A stretch of 34,917 nucleotides of DNA. Origin: a virus. Location of the stretch: positions 1 through 34,917 of the IMG/VR virus record IMGVR_UViG_3300027898_000025. The stretch is one strand, 5' to 3'. Numbering within the stretch: position 1 is the stretch's first letter; each line of letters begins with the position of its first letter. The notes under the pieces are model-generated. The model saw only the letters and a list, made by a program, of their open reading frames with translations, ran no database searches and was not told where the DNA came from. The position numbers were made by a program, and so were the translations under genes. Positions 1 to 8,881 of this stretch are shown here, piece after piece.

Positions 1-2
1 TG

Positions 3-2483
3 CCGCATCGCGACGGCGGCGGCGGCATCGTGCCAGGAGCCGGGCCATTCGGCATGCCGGGATCGTCGCCCATGCCGGTTTCGCTTCAGGTCATGGCGTT
101 ACCGCAGCATGGCATGCCGGGCAATCCGATCGTCGGCGGGCCTCCCAGGCCGCCGAATGCACCACCGTCGAGCTGGGGTTCGACTTACGCCAACCCGAAC
201 GATTACGGCGGCATGCTGAGCGGCCTCGCGCACTCGATCCATTCAAGCGGGATCATGGGCCAGCGCCGCGGCGGCCTCGTGCGGCGTGCCGATGGCGGCG
301 GCGGGATCATGCCGCCCAACATGCTGGCCCCTCCCACGGGCGATGACGCAAACACTTTCGTCATCGATGCGTCCGCGGCTCCGCAAGCAGGTGCGGCGCC
401 TTCGGTCGCGGGTTTCTGGACTCAGCATGGAGCGACGCCGGCTGCGGCGCAGGGCATTCAAGCCGCAGCCGAGAGCGAAAGCGGGCTCAATCCGGGGGCG
501 CCTGGCGATAATGGCACCAGCCTTGGCCTTTATCAGCATCATGGCCCGCGCCTTGACGCCCTCAAGGATTACGCAGCTACTCAAGGCGGATCGCCGACCG
601 ATCCTAACATACAGAACCAATTCGCTCTTTCGGAAGTGAACGGCGGCGATCCGCTCGCGACGAAACACTGGGATGAAATCAAATCCCAAACCGATCCCGG
701 CAAAGCGCAGGCCCTTTGGGAAAAATATTTCGAGCGTCCGGGATTGGCTTCTAGGAGCGCTTCAGTTCAGCCACAGGGTATCGCACCCTCCGCCCCGGCC
801 TTCATGGGTCAGGTCACCGATACTGGCGAGCCCTCGATGGGTGCGGGTCCGGCTTCGATGGGGCCGCCGCCTGCGCCCTCTGAGATGGATCGGCTGAATA
901 TGCCGGGCACCGATCCATGGCTTGCCTTGGCTGCGGCCGGATTCGGCATGGCCTCGGGCACGTCGCCCTTCGCAGCCGCGAACATCGGCCGCGGAGCTGA
1001 AGCTGGCATCAACTTCCTCGAACAAGAGCGCCAGATGCTGCCGGAGCAGCGCTTGCGCACAGCGCAAGCCGAACAGGCCGAAGTGACGGCGGGACTGACT
1101 GAGGCCCAGCTCGACTACTACGCCAATCATGGCATCAACACCTTGAACGGCAATCTGGCGCTGGCTGGGAAAGCGCTCACCGGAGCCGGTGCGGGGCAGA
1201 TCAGCGCGACGAATGGAGGTGTCAGCCAAGCGCCATCGATGATGACCTTGCCGAACGCGGGGGTTCCGGTGCCGACCGGTGGCGAGGCAAATCCGCAGTT
1301 TCAGCAGCTCGACGAGGCATATCGGCAACTCGACTTTCTTGCCGGGGCTCCGATGCTTCCGGCGCAAAAAGCGCAGATTATCGAGCAGATCGCCCGGCTA
1401 CGCGATACGGACCCGCGTGTGGCCGCTGCCAAGGCTGGGATGGCGGCGCAGGCTCAGGTCGCGCCACACATCCAAGAGGCCGGCGGCAAGAAAGCCGCCG
1501 AGCTGGGATCGACGATCACAATGAGCCGCGATGGAACCATGTATCTGGGGACTCAGCCCATCTGGACTTCTGCCATTCCGAGGCCCTATGTGACTTCGGC
1601 TGCGGAGGCAACGCCAACGGACCCCGAAGGGACGCCGCATGAGGGCTTTCGTGCGCGACCTATGCCCATTCCGGTAGGAGGTCAGCAACCTGCGGGCGGC
1701 GGTATTGCCCCCGTTCCTGGGTCGCCCGCAGCTATCGCCATTCCAAATCCGCCCTCTGCGCTGGCGGCTCCTCATCAGGCCAATCCTAACGCGCCGATTG
1801 GTGCCGATTGGCAGACGGGATTGTCGCCGGAGGCTCTGGGCCACGCGGAAGAGGCAGGTAAGACACGAGGCGAAGAGGAGCAGAAGGATCGTCAAGAGAC
1901 AATCGAGGGCGGTGTCGCCGCCCAGCAGCAGCAGGCAATCCTATCGAGGCTAAAGGATGACGCGCCGCAATTCACCCAAGGCCCTTTCGCGGGCCACGTC
2001 CAAGCGGTCAACACCTATCTGCGTGCCATGTTCGGAACTCAGGTCCCGCAGGTGGCGTCCTATGAGGATTTCATCAAAAATGCCGGGGCATTGACCCGCG
2101 CGGCAGTGCGCGAGACTTCATCTCGGGCGGCGGTTCAAGAGTTCAAACTTATTGACGCGACGTTGCCCAGCCCCGATATGTCGCCGCAAGGCCTCAATCA
2201 GGTGGTTAACGAATACCAGGGATTGAACGATTACAAGATAGCCAAAGTGCAGGCCCAGCAGGCGTGGGAACAGCAGCATGGCGGCACCGGCAATGTCCAG
2301 GGTTTTGAGACCGATTTCCAAGCCAAGGTTTCACCTTATGCCTTTGTCTTCAATCGGATGGACCCTGACGAGCAGCGTGGTCTTGTAAGTCGGATGCGCG
2401 CGACCTCGGCTGGTCGTGCCGAACTCGGCCATCTAGCGCAGCAACTTCAGTATGCCAAGAACGCCGGGCTTGAGCCGCAATGA
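3..2483 (+). CDS. Virion-associated lysozyme / internal structural protein, 5' partial
   Basis: The frame is open to the left edge, so the true start probably lies upstream; a GTG at 30 is the first internal candidate. Counting from that GTG, residues 1-105 are low-complexity Gly/Pro/Met-rich, with Arg-Gly patches (QRRGGLVRRADGGGG near 78-92). Residues about 125-238 match the phage tail-lysozyme family (Phage_lysozyme2 type): AAESESGLNPGAPGD, then NGTSLGLYQHHGPR. E150 in the ESG motif is the likely catalytic glutamate. The rest (about 300-817) is Ala/Gln-rich and mostly helical, typical of proteins ejected with the DNA or of the tail tip. Expected role: local cutting of peptidoglycan during DNA entry. 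It overlaps the next gene by ATGA. The lysozyme fold is confident; its place in the virion is inferred. Confidence 0.8.
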   Translation, partial: PHRDGGGGIVPGAGPFGMPGSSPMPVSLQVMALPQHGMPGNPIVGGPPRPPNAPPSSWGSTYANPNDYGGMLSGLAHSIHSSGIMGQRRGGLVRRADGGGGIMPPNMLAPPTGDDANTFVIDASAAPQAGAAPSVAGFWTQHGATPAAAQGIQAAAESESGLNPGAPGDNGTSLGLYQHHGPRLDALKDYAATQGGSPTDPNIQNQFALSEVNGGDPLATKHWDEIKSQTDPGKAQALWEKYFERPGLASRSASVQPQGIAPSAPAFMGQVTDTGEPSMGAGPASMGPPPAPSEMDRLNMPGTDPWLALAAAGFGMASGTSPFAAANIGRGAEAGINFLEQERQMLPEQRLRTAQAEQAEVTAGLTEAQLDYYANHGINTLNGNLALAGKALTGAGAGQISATNGGVSQAPSMMTLPNAGVPVPTGGEANPQFQQLDEAYRQLDFLAGAPMLPAQKAQIIEQIARLRDTDPRVAAAKAGMAAQAQVAPHIQEAGGKKAAELGSTITMSRDGTMYLGTQPIWTSAIPRPYVTSAAEATPTDPEGTPHEGFRARPMPIPVGGQQPAGGGIAPVPGSPAAIAIPNPPSALAAPHQANPNAPIGADWQTGLSPEALGHAEEAGKTRGEEEQKDRQETIEGGVAAQQQQAILSRLKDDAPQFTQGPFAGHVQAVNTYLRAMFGTQVPQVASYEDFIKNAGALTRAAVRETSSRAAVQEFKLIDATLPSPDMSPQGLNQVVNEYQGLNDYKIAKVQAQQAWEQQHGGTGNVQGFETDFQAKVSPYAFVFNRMDPDEQRGLVSRMRATSAGRAELGHLAQQLQYAKNAGLEPQ

Positions 2484-4504
2484 GCAGCCTCGATGACGCT
2501 CTTTCGGTGCTGAATACCGGCTTGGCTCAGCCGCCCCCGGCGAATGCCGGCGCGCCTCCGGCCGCCGCGCCGAGCAGTTTCGATCAGTCGCTCAGCATTT
2601 TGCAGAGCCCTGAAGCGTCGGCACCGTCTTCTATGCCCATGCCGGTGCCGACCTATCCCTCGCGACCATCCGGCGTTGCGGCGGGGATGGGTGAGGGATG
2701 GCTTGATGTTCTAGCCGCCGGAGCCCAAGGCACCCGTCCCGATGTTAAGGGCATGCCGGCCTATGGTTATCCTGGTTATACGGCTGCTCCTGCCCCGGAC
2801 CAATGGACCTATCAAGAAAGCGGCTTGGTTCCGCATGGCGATACGCAGGTAGTTCTCCGCGATCCCGATACGGGTGAACAGAAAGTCTATATGCGTAATC
2901 CAGCGATGGAAGAGAGCGCTGATCTCGGATACGGCATTAGACCGAACCTTCCGGCGTTAGGTCGCGCTCTCGGCTATGGCATTCCCGAGCCCGGCATTCC
3001 GGCGGTGGCGATACCTCGCGCGGTCACTGCGGCGCAAATGTTGGCTCAAGATTTTGCGCGAAGTGGGGTTGATCCAACTATTCCCGTCCTCGCCCAAGGG
3101 CCAGCTTCTGGCTATGCCGCCTCGGTCATGTCGAAGCTTCCTGGCTTTTCTGGGCCGATCGTTCGTGGCATGCAGCGCACCGCGGCGCAAACTGGAGCCT
3201 CTGCTGATCGGACGGCCGCGCTCTTCGGGTCGGCTGGCAGCCAGAACATTAGCGAAGCTGCGGAAGAGGGGGGAGCTGCGGCGCAGACTGGAATTAAGAG
3301 CTTCGACAAGGGCGAGGCCCCCGCTGGCATGAGCGCGGCCGACATCATCGCTTCGCCGACCAAGGCGTCGAGTTTTGCGGCTAAGTCCGGTGCGCTCTAT
3401 GACCGGTTCTGGGATCAGATGGACCCGAGTATCCAGATTCCGCTGGAGAATACGCTTGAGGCGCTTAAGGGGCCGATCGAGCGGTTCCCGTCCAATCCCT
3501 CTCTTGGTCAACAGATCACCAATTCAAACCTCCAGTCGCTTTATCAAAAGGCAGCGTCGAACGGCGGAACCTTAACGGTTCCAGAGTTGAAGGAGTTCCG
3601 ATCCTTCATCGGTCGCGCGATGGGGGAGCCTGCATTGGCCGGCGGCAACGATATACCGCGTGGGGATCTGAGCGATGTTTATCGGGGAATGTCGCAAGAC
3701 CTCGAAGGGGCAGCTGCTGCGCAAGGCCCGCAAGCCTCTCGGGCTTTCGAGGCGGCAAATTCCTACTACAACGCCGGCAAAGGGAGGATAGATCAACTTG
3801 AGCCCTTGCTATCCGGCTCGCCTGAACAGACCTTCGCGGCAATCAATCGTGCGGCCGGGCAAGGACCATCGGCAAATGCTGGACTATTGCGATCCCTACA
3901 GCGATCGCTCCCCGATGCCGATTGGGGGAATGTAGGGGCTGCTGTACTGCGCAAAATGGGAGTCCCGACTCCGGGTGTCGGGCCGCAAGACGCCTTCTCG
4001 CCAGCGAGCTTCGTCACCAATTGGAACAAGCTCTCCGATGCTGCGAAGGATACGCTATTTGGTGCGCAGGGAACCGATCAGCGTGATGGCATCGAGGCGC
4101 TGACCCGCGTTGCCGGCGCGCAAAAGGCGATGACCCGATTCGGCAATCCGAGTGGGACGGCCCACATGGGGGCGACGCTCGGCGAGGTCGGAGTCGGGGT
4201 GACTGCTCTGGAGAATCGTGAAGCATTGCTGGCGCATCCGATCATGACGACTCTAGCCATCGCCGGGGGTTACGCAGCGCCACGCCTGCTGATGAATCCT
4301 TCCATCGCGCGGTGGCTCTATCAGATGCCGTCAACCATCAATCGCGCTCCGACAGTGCAAGCCGGAATCCAACGTGTGCTCGGCGGCCTGGATAATGTCG
4401 TCAGGTCGGATCAGGGATTGGCACCTTTCGCGGCGCAGATGCGGCAGTCTGTGGCTCCCGCAGCCTCCGTGCCACAGCCTCAGCGCCCCGAGCTAAGGCC
4501 GTGA
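2480..4504 (+). CDS. Putative internal virion / DNA ejection protein
   Basis: 674 residues, starting at an ATG that overlaps the previous stop (ATGA). The N terminus carries a short motif twice, SLDDALSVL near residue 3 and SFDQSLSIL near residue 33, separated by a Pro/Ala linker. The middle (about 190-480) is Ala-rich and helical and contains LTVPELKEFRSFIGRAM and a later AFEAANSYYNAGKGRI segment. That architecture is common in ejection-type proteins encoded beside phage virion lysozymes. No enzyme motif is visible. Position directly after the lysozyme gene and before the portal supports a virion role. No named family can be assigned with certainty. Its last 104 bases are overlapped on the other strand by a possible small membrane-protein gene. 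Confidence 0.6.
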   Translation: MSSLDDALSVLNTGLAQPPPANAGAPPAAAPSSFDQSLSILQSPEASAPSSMPMPVPTYPSRPSGVAAGMGEGWLDVLAAGAQGTRPDVKGMPAYGYPGYTAAPAPDQWTYQESGLVPHGDTQVVLRDPDTGEQKVYMRNPAMEESADLGYGIRPNLPALGRALGYGIPEPGIPAVAIPRAVTAAQMLAQDFARSGVDPTIPVLAQGPASGYAASVMSKLPGFSGPIVRGMQRTAAQTGASADRTAALFGSAGSQNISEAAEEGGAAAQTGIKSFDKGEAPAGMSAADIIASPTKASSFAAKSGALYDRFWDQMDPSIQIPLENTLEALKGPIERFPSNPSLGQQITNSNLQSLYQKAASNGGTLTVPELKEFRSFIGRAMGEPALAGGNDIPRGDLSDVYRGMSQDLEGAAAAQGPQASRAFEAANSYYNAGKGRIDQLEPLLSGSPEQTFAAINRAAGQGPSANAGLLRSLQRSLPDADWGNVGAAVLRKMGVPTPGVGPQDAFSPASFVTNWNKLSDAAKDTLFGAQGTDQRDGIEALTRVAGAQKAMTRFGNPSGTAHMGATLGEVGVGVTALENREALLAHPIMTTLAIAGGYAAPRLLMNPSIARWLYQMPSTINRAPTVQAGIQRVLGGLDNVVRSDQGLAPFAAQMRQSVAPAASVPQPQRPELRP

Positions 4505-4613
4505 GAATCGTCCCGAGCCATAAGGCGAACAGCGTGATCCAGATCAGGTCGAGCGTGATCTGGAACATCAGCCCGTAGACGAGCGCAAACGATGCCACAA
4601 ACCAGCGGTTCAC
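4401..4613 (-). CDS. Possible antisense small membrane protein (70 aa)
   Basis: Reading the minus strand from a GTG at 4613 gives 70 residues: two adjacent hydrophobic helices (about residues 4-21 and 22-40, including ALVYGLMFQITL and WITLFALWLGTIL), then a basic and Pro-rich tail. Codon third positions are GC-rich as in real genes here, and it fills the 87-base gap that the plus-strand genes leave at 4505-4591. Against it: no clear ribosome-binding site, and overlap at both ends with plus-strand genes. The frame is open further upstream without an ATG close by. It could be a holin-like or other small membrane protein, or a chance frame. Confidence 0.35.
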   Translation of the reverse strand: MNRWFVASFALVYGLMFQITLDLIWITLFALWLGTILTALARGAEAVARRLREPQTAASAPRKVPIPDPT

Positions 4614-4816
4614 GCGCCATATATAGTGACAGGGCGAAAGCCTTGTCAGCCCTATTGCCGGAAGGTTGGTCCAATAGGGAGATTTTGATAGCACTTGGGA
4701 AATGTGCGGCAGCTCAAATGCTCTTAATCGCCGAAGCCGGAGGGTCTCCTGTTGAGGAAATATTTCGATGGTGGAGCGGCAGCATCGAAAACATTCTGGC
4801 TGAGCACGGGAAATGA
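4592..4816 (+). CDS. Small hypothetical protein (74 aa)
   Basis: The reading has good coding character (LPEGWSNREILIALGKCAAAQMLLIAEAGGSPVEEIFRWW) and ends in an ATGA overlap with the next gene, which supports translation. It is mostly helical, with no recognised family. The ATG at 4592 is the only ATG near the start; a TTG about 45 bases further on is possible. Residues 8-13 read RAIYSD, and the same peptide, encoded by nearly the same bases, opens the next gene. It is the first of five small genes between the ejection-type protein and the portal. Confidence 0.6.
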   Translation: MPQTSGSRAIYSDRAKALSALLPEGWSNREILIALGKCAAAQMLLIAEAGGSPVEEIFRWWSGSIENILAEHGK

Positions 4817-5031
4817 ACAGAGCTATATATAGTGACGACGTCATCGGCGATGGAATGGCGATCTTCGATCGCCTGCCGAAGCGCGTGCGCGATCGGCTCA
4901 ATGATGGCATCGTGACTCAGAAGGTGGAGGATATGGCCGTCATTGCCAGGGTGATCCGGACCCGTGGCGAGGACGAGGTCCTGCGGCTTCTGCGCGAAGC
5001 CGATCAGCAGAGGCGGGACGGGAAACTCTGA
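4813..5031 (+). CDS. Small charged helical protein (72 aa)
   Basis: Begins MNRAIYSDDVIGDG and continues with an alternating acidic/basic helical stretch (IFDRLPKRVRDRLNDG, then EDEVLRLLREADQQRRDG). The ATG overlaps the preceding stop (ATGA) and its own stop overlaps the next start (TGATG), so it is translationally coupled on both sides. No cysteine, signal peptide or known motif. Family not recognised; it could be a small regulator or assembly factor. High charge and length resemble many uncharacterised phage proteins. Confidence 0.65.
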   Translation: MNRAIYSDDVIGDGMAIFDRLPKRVRDRLNDGIVTQKVEDMAVIARVIRTRGEDEVLRLLREADQQRRDGKL

Positions 5032-5306
5032 TGAAAACCATCTACGCTAAACATGCGCCCTACGATGACGGTACACTCGGCTTGGTATGCAACGAGATGG
5101 AGTTGTGTGGGGCACCAACGATCCGCGTTATCCAGATCGCCGAATGTTTTTACGCAGTAGAGGGTTCCCATAGGCTGGCAAGCGCTCATTACCTCGGACT
5201 CGAGCCTAAGCTGATCGTTCTACATGCCGATCTTCCTGGCATTCCGCGCATCTCCCAAGATTTGCCAGTATATGATTTTACTCATGTTTGGGTGATAGAA
5301 TCATGA
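5031..5306 (+). CDS. ParB/Srx-like small protein (91 aa)
   Basis: The central segment FYAVEGSHRLASAHYLGLEPKLIVL (about residues 40-64) has the G-x-HR-x-A-A-x-LG pattern of the ParB N-terminal/sulfiredoxin-like fold, which binds a nucleotide in other members. Only this minimal domain is present, with no helix-turn-helix, so it is not a partitioning protein by itself. Three residues (E, H, R at 44-48) are the ones expected at the nucleotide pocket. It sits in the chain of overlapping small genes before the portal. Function in the phage is unknown; phage ParB-like proteins include DNA-modifying and nuclease-like members, but nothing here singles one out. Confidence 0.6.
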   Translation: MKTIYAKHAPYDDGTLGLVCNEMELCGAPTIRVIQIAECFYAVEGSHRLASAHYLGLEPKLIVLHADLPGIPRISQDLPVYDFTHVWVIES

Positions 5307-5617
5307 GCGAATACAAATATTTGTGGGGATATCGCTTCCGGCGCCCTCGGGAGTTGAGCTATACATGCGGATCTTTTTTGCCAGAAGAGACTGAGAAGGT
5401 CAATGCACTCATGGCTATCGCGGCGACGGCAAGAGATCCGGCCGATGATCTTCTTGTCGGGTTTTTGTTGCCTCCTGCTATCGCCGCCGCGCTTATTGCC
5501 GCGTGCGAGAGTGGTGATATAGTGCAATTCGCACACGAGTTTCGGGCGATGCAGGTTCGCAGTCCTGCGGTAAGTGGCGACAGTGACATAGATTTGCCCC
5601 CGCTTCGGTATGATTGA
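5303..5617 (+). CDS. Small hypothetical protein (104 aa)
   Basis: The preferred start is the ATG at 5303, which overlaps the previous stop as ATGA; a TTG 15 bases upstream is less likely. The protein begins MSEYKYLWGYRFRRPREL, has a middle Ala/Ile-rich helical segment (AAIAALIAAC region, residues about 56-70) and an acidic Pro-rich end. It is somewhat AT-richer than the portal downstream, as are its neighbours, which may point to a separately acquired small-gene cassette. No known family seen. Confidence 0.6.
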   Translation: MSEYKYLWGYRFRRPRELSYTCGSFLPEETEKVNALMAIAATARDPADDLLVGFLLPPAIAAALIAACESGDIVQFAHEFRAMQVRSPAVSGDSDIDLPPLRYD

Positions 5618-5790
5618 TGGCGCAGTCGGTCGATATTCCGTTTAGGCAGCGCGAAGAATGTGGGGGTTTCTATTACGCCGTCGGGATACCGCAATGGGCT
5701 TGGGACCAGATTGCTAGATTGGAGGAAGAGCGTCTGGCGAAGCGTTGGCTTACCAAGAGTGAGATGAATGTGATGTTCGGCGATGGATAA
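5617..5790 (+). CDS. Very small hypothetical protein (57 aa)
   Basis: An ATG overlapping the previous stop (TGATG) opens a frame of 57 codons ending in TAA at 5788-5790. The product starts MAQSVDIPFRQREECGGFYYAV and ends with a charged helix (DQIARLEEERLAKRWLTKSEM). The stop is followed only six bases later by the portal start, and the GGATAAGG around the stop could serve as the portal ribosome-binding site. Codon use and coupling argue for a real gene. Function unknown. Confidence 0.65.
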   Translation: MAQSVDIPFRQREECGGFYYAVGIPQWAWDQIARLEEERLAKRWLTKSEMNVMFGDG

Positions 5791-5796
5791 GGTCTG

Positions 5797-8037
5797 ATGG
5801 CGCAATCTGCCGGCCTTGGCGATTTCCGCCCGATCGATGACGGGAACGCCACCCGACTGCCGGAGCAGATCAGGCGTGAGCTTGCCGGCCGTGATGCGCT
5901 GACTTTGGTCGTGGCGAACGACGCCGATGAAGGGCTCGCCATCGCCAACCAAGACGAGGAAGATGACGGTCCGCGGCCGTCGTATCTGCGCGGCGATTTC
6001 GATGCCAATCTCGCCGAGAAAATGAGCCCCGGCGATCTAGCGGTCATCGCTTCGCGACTGCTGGAAGGCGTCGAGGCCGACCTGGCGACGCGGCGGGAAT
6101 GGGAGAAGATCGCCGAGCGGGCGCTGGAATATCTCGGGCTGATTTTCCAGGAGGCGAGCGGCGTCCCGCAATCCGAGGGCAGCATATCTAAGGTGTGGCA
6201 TACCTTGATGCTGGAGGCCTCGATCAATTTCTGGGCTAATGCGTATGCCGAGTTTCTGCCGGCCGATGGCCCGGTCAAGGTGCGTGACGACAAGCCGATC
6301 CAGCCGCGACCGACTAATGCGCCGGATGTTTCGCCGATCTCGCCGGATATGGAGGGCGACCGAGACGAGAAAGCCGAAGCATTCGAGCGTATATTCAACC
6401 ACTTCCTGACCGTTACCGACAAACAGTATTATCCAGATTTCTCGCGGATGTTGTGGTCCCTCGGCCCTATCGGCACTGAGTTCCGCAAGGTTTATTACAA
6501 TCCGCTAAGGCGCATGATCGTCAGTGAATGGGTCAAATCGACTAACCTAATCGTTTCTAACGACGCGATGCATCTTACGACCGCGGGCCGAGTGACCGAG
6601 CGGATCATGATGCGCCATGCCGAGGTCAAGCGACTGGAGCACATGGATTGGTGGATCGACAATGAGTCGCTGATGCAGCCGATGGAGACGCCGACCGGCT
6701 TTGAGAAGAAGGTCGGCGAAATCGAGGGCATCCGGCCCGGTCCCGAGCTTCCCGCCGATCACCGGCATACGATCTATGAGTCCCGTTGCGAATGGGATCT
6801 TCCTGATTTTGAGCATGAAGAAGAAGGAAGACTGACCGGGCTGCCATTGCCGTACAAGATCACCGTCGATAAGGATTCTCGACGTATCAAAGAGATACGG
6901 CGTAATTGGAAAGAGGGCGATGAGAATTTCGAGCCGCGTCAACGCTATATCATGTTTGGTATGGTGCCGGGGTTCGGTTTCTATTCGCTCGGTTTCGCGC
7001 ACATCCTCGGTAATACCGAACGCGCGCTGACCACCCTGGAGCGTGAAGTCATCGACGCTGGAATGCTGTCGATCTTCCCTGGTCTGCTGGCCGCTAAGGG
7101 CTCGATGCCGCGGGGCACGACGCAGATCGCGATGGGGCCGATGGGTGTCCAGGAAATCGACCTGCAAATGAAGCAGCGTATCCAGGACGCGGTCATGGGT
7201 CTGCCGTATAAGGACCTCTCACCGCAGGTCATGGAGCTGTCCGAAAAGCTGGAGCAGAACGGCCGCAAGCTCGCGGCGACGGTAGAGTTGCCGGTTGGTG
7301 AAGGCACTGCGGACATTCCGGTCGGCACGATGATCGCGATGATCGAGCAGAGCACGAAGGTCATCGCCGCCGTTCACAAAGGGCTGCATAACTCGCGGCA
7401 GCAGGAATTAGAGCTGCTGAAAGAACTTCTCGCCGAGAATCCCGAGCAGTTGATGCGGATGGCGAAATCCTCTGGCCAGCCATGGCTGGAAGAGGACGAG
7501 TTCAGCGATATCAATTTGGTTCCGGCCAGCGATCCGAACACAGCGAGCCACATTCATCGGGTCATGAAGGCGACGGCGCTTGGGCAATTGGCGCAGATGT
7601 TCCCGGATTTGGCGAACCGGCAGGCGATCTTCCGGCGGCTCCTCAATGTGCTGCAAGAGCCCAATCCGGAGCAATATATAAACGAGGCTCCGGCACAGTC
7701 CGCGCCTACCCCGCAGCAGCAGGCCGCGCAGCAAAAATTGCAGGCGACGCAGCTTCAGACGCAGGCGAAGATGGCTGACACTCAGACGCGCGCCCAGACT
7801 TCGGCCGCCGATCAGCGAGCCAAGGTACAGATCGCAGCGATGGGCGAACAGACGGAGCGGCTCAAAACCGCAGCCGAAGTCAAGGGTGACGCGGATAAGT
7901 TGCAAGCCGACCGTGCCGAGGGTATCGTCGATCGTCAGCACGAGACGCAATTGGCGCGAGAAGAGCATGCCCACGATGGGGCGCAACAGCAACAAGAGCG
8001 ACTGTTTCCGAATGTAACTCCCAAGAGGGCTTTCTGA
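5797..8037 (+). CDS. Portal (head-tail connector) protein
   Basis: 746 residues, the usual size for portal proteins of short-tailed phages. It would form the ring through which DNA enters and leaves the head. The N-terminal 100 residues are acidic. The core (about 130-560) contains NYAEF-type and tryptophan-rich segments, FRKVYYNPLRRMIVSEWV, and the stretch PVGTMIAMIEQSTKVIAAVHK. That last stretch closely matches what I know from portals of uncultured podovirus-like phages. The last 120 residues are Gln/Ala-rich coiled coil (QQQAAQQKLQATQLQTQAK). Only one cysteine was noticed. Neighbouring head genes and size agree. The start follows a 5-base gap after the 57-residue gene, and the stop overlaps the next start. 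Confidence 0.85.
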   Translation: MAQSAGLGDFRPIDDGNATRLPEQIRRELAGRDALTLVVANDADEGLAIANQDEEDDGPRPSYLRGDFDANLAEKMSPGDLAVIASRLLEGVEADLATRREWEKIAERALEYLGLIFQEASGVPQSEGSISKVWHTLMLEASINFWANAYAEFLPADGPVKVRDDKPIQPRPTNAPDVSPISPDMEGDRDEKAEAFERIFNHFLTVTDKQYYPDFSRMLWSLGPIGTEFRKVYYNPLRRMIVSEWVKSTNLIVSNDAMHLTTAGRVTERIMMRHAEVKRLEHMDWWIDNESLMQPMETPTGFEKKVGEIEGIRPGPELPADHRHTIYESRCEWDLPDFEHEEEGRLTGLPLPYKITVDKDSRRIKEIRRNWKEGDENFEPRQRYIMFGMVPGFGFYSLGFAHILGNTERALTTLEREVIDAGMLSIFPGLLAAKGSMPRGTTQIAMGPMGVQEIDLQMKQRIQDAVMGLPYKDLSPQVMELSEKLEQNGRKLAATVELPVGEGTADIPVGTMIAMIEQSTKVIAAVHKGLHNSRQQELELLKELLAENPEQLMRMAKSSGQPWLEEDEFSDINLVPASDPNTASHIHRVMKATALGQLAQMFPDLANRQAIFRRLLNVLQEPNPEQYINEAPAQSAPTPQQQAAQQKLQATQLQTQAKMADTQTRAQTSAADQRAKVQIAAMGEQTERLKTAAEVKGDADKLQADRAEGIVDRQHETQLAREEHAHDGAQQQQERLFPNVTPKRAF

Positions 8038-8672
8038 TGACCAGCCATCACGCATCGCTTCGCCACGAGGAGCAGTCAAAGGCTGAGGCGCACGCCCGCA
8101 GGGCCGGCTACAAGGTCGGCGGTCATGTGGATGAGGAGCAGGATCGCAAGCAGACGGCGGAGATGATCCACAAGCACGAGCGTCATGATCACAAAGGCGA
8201 ATCGCTGACGCGATACCGAGCTGGCGGCGAAGTCAAAGGCCGAGAGGCTTGCGCCCGTCCTGATCGTCGCGCTCGTGGCGGCAAAGTCGGCAAGGGACCG
8301 AGCAAGGTCAATATTGTTATTGCGACCGGCGGTGGCGCTGCTGAGCGCCAGCAAGCTCAGCAGCAAGGCATGCAGATAGGGGCGCGTCTCGCGGCTTCTG
8401 CGCCGCGCCCACCGATGATGCCGCCTCCTGGCGCCGGTCTTCCTCCTGGATCCGGAATGCCGCCGCCTGGGGTAATGCCGCCTGGCGCTGGACTTCCTCC
8501 CGGCGCGTTGCCGCCGCGGCCCGGCATGCCGCCAATGAAACGCGGTGGCGGCATCTATCCGCTACACAACGCCGGATCGGGCGGTGCCGAAGGACGGCTG
8601 CAAAAGGCGGGACTCGAAAATCTCGTGCCGGTGAAGGCGCATAGTCGCCGGAAAGCTGGGGGGCGCGTATGA
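8037..8672 (+). CDS. Basic Pro/Gly-rich phage protein with RPDRRARGG motif (211 aa)
   Basis: Residues 1-60 are His/Lys/Glu-rich and helical. Residues 61-84 (RAGGEVKGREACARPDRRAR then GGKV) match almost exactly a segment of the 116-residue protein encoded at 16121-16471. Residues 120-175 form a Met/Pro/Gly repeat (PPGAGLPPG, PPGVMPPGAGLPPG), and the C terminus is basic (KAHSRRKAGGRV). The start overlaps the portal stop (TGATG). Such basic, disordered proteins are often found beside phage portals. A role in DNA binding or head assembly is possible but is only inference. Confidence 0.6.
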   Translation: MTSHHASLRHEEQSKAEAHARRAGYKVGGHVDEEQDRKQTAEMIHKHERHDHKGESLTRYRAGGEVKGREACARPDRRARGGKVGKGPSKVNIVIATGGGAAERQQAQQQGMQIGARLAASAPRPPMMPPPGAGLPPGSGMPPPGVMPPGAGLPPGALPPRPGMPPMKRGGGIYPLHNAGSGGAEGRLQKAGLENLVPVKAHSRRKAGGRV

Positions 8673-8881
8673 CGGATCTTTCTGCCGCTGCGCGGGAAGC
8701 CCTTCGTGGTGCTGATGGCCGATATGTCGGGCTTATAAGGCGATCCACTTTTTTCGAGCTGTGTAACGCCGGATTCATGGATACCGAAGGTCGCTTGACT
8801 GAGGAAGGATTGGAATACGTGCGAGCAGCTCGGCAAGCGCCGCGCGCTGCTATTCCCCGCCGGCCTGCGAGTAATCTTTGA
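8669..8881 (+). CDS. Small hypothetical protein (70 aa)
   Basis: Starts at an ATG overlapping the preceding stop (ATGA) and reads MTDLSAAAREALRGADGRYVGL, then RRSTFFELCNAGFMDTEGRLTEEGLEYVRAA. The segment F-x-L-x-x-x-GF-x-x-x-x-GRLTEEGL resembles the C-terminal helix and wing of small winged-helix or phage excisionase-like folds, but this is only an impression. It lies between the portal-linked protein and the head assembly genes. Confidence 0.55.
   Translation: MTDLSAAAREALRGADGRYVGLIRRSTFFELCNAGFMDTEGRLTEEGLEYVRAARQAPRAAIPRRPASNL

Noticed and set aside
7408-8079. 223-codon minus-strand frame antisense to the portal gene
   Set aside because: Leu/Arg-rich composition mirrors the Gln/Ala coiled-coil coding of the portal C terminus; no start signal and no domain.
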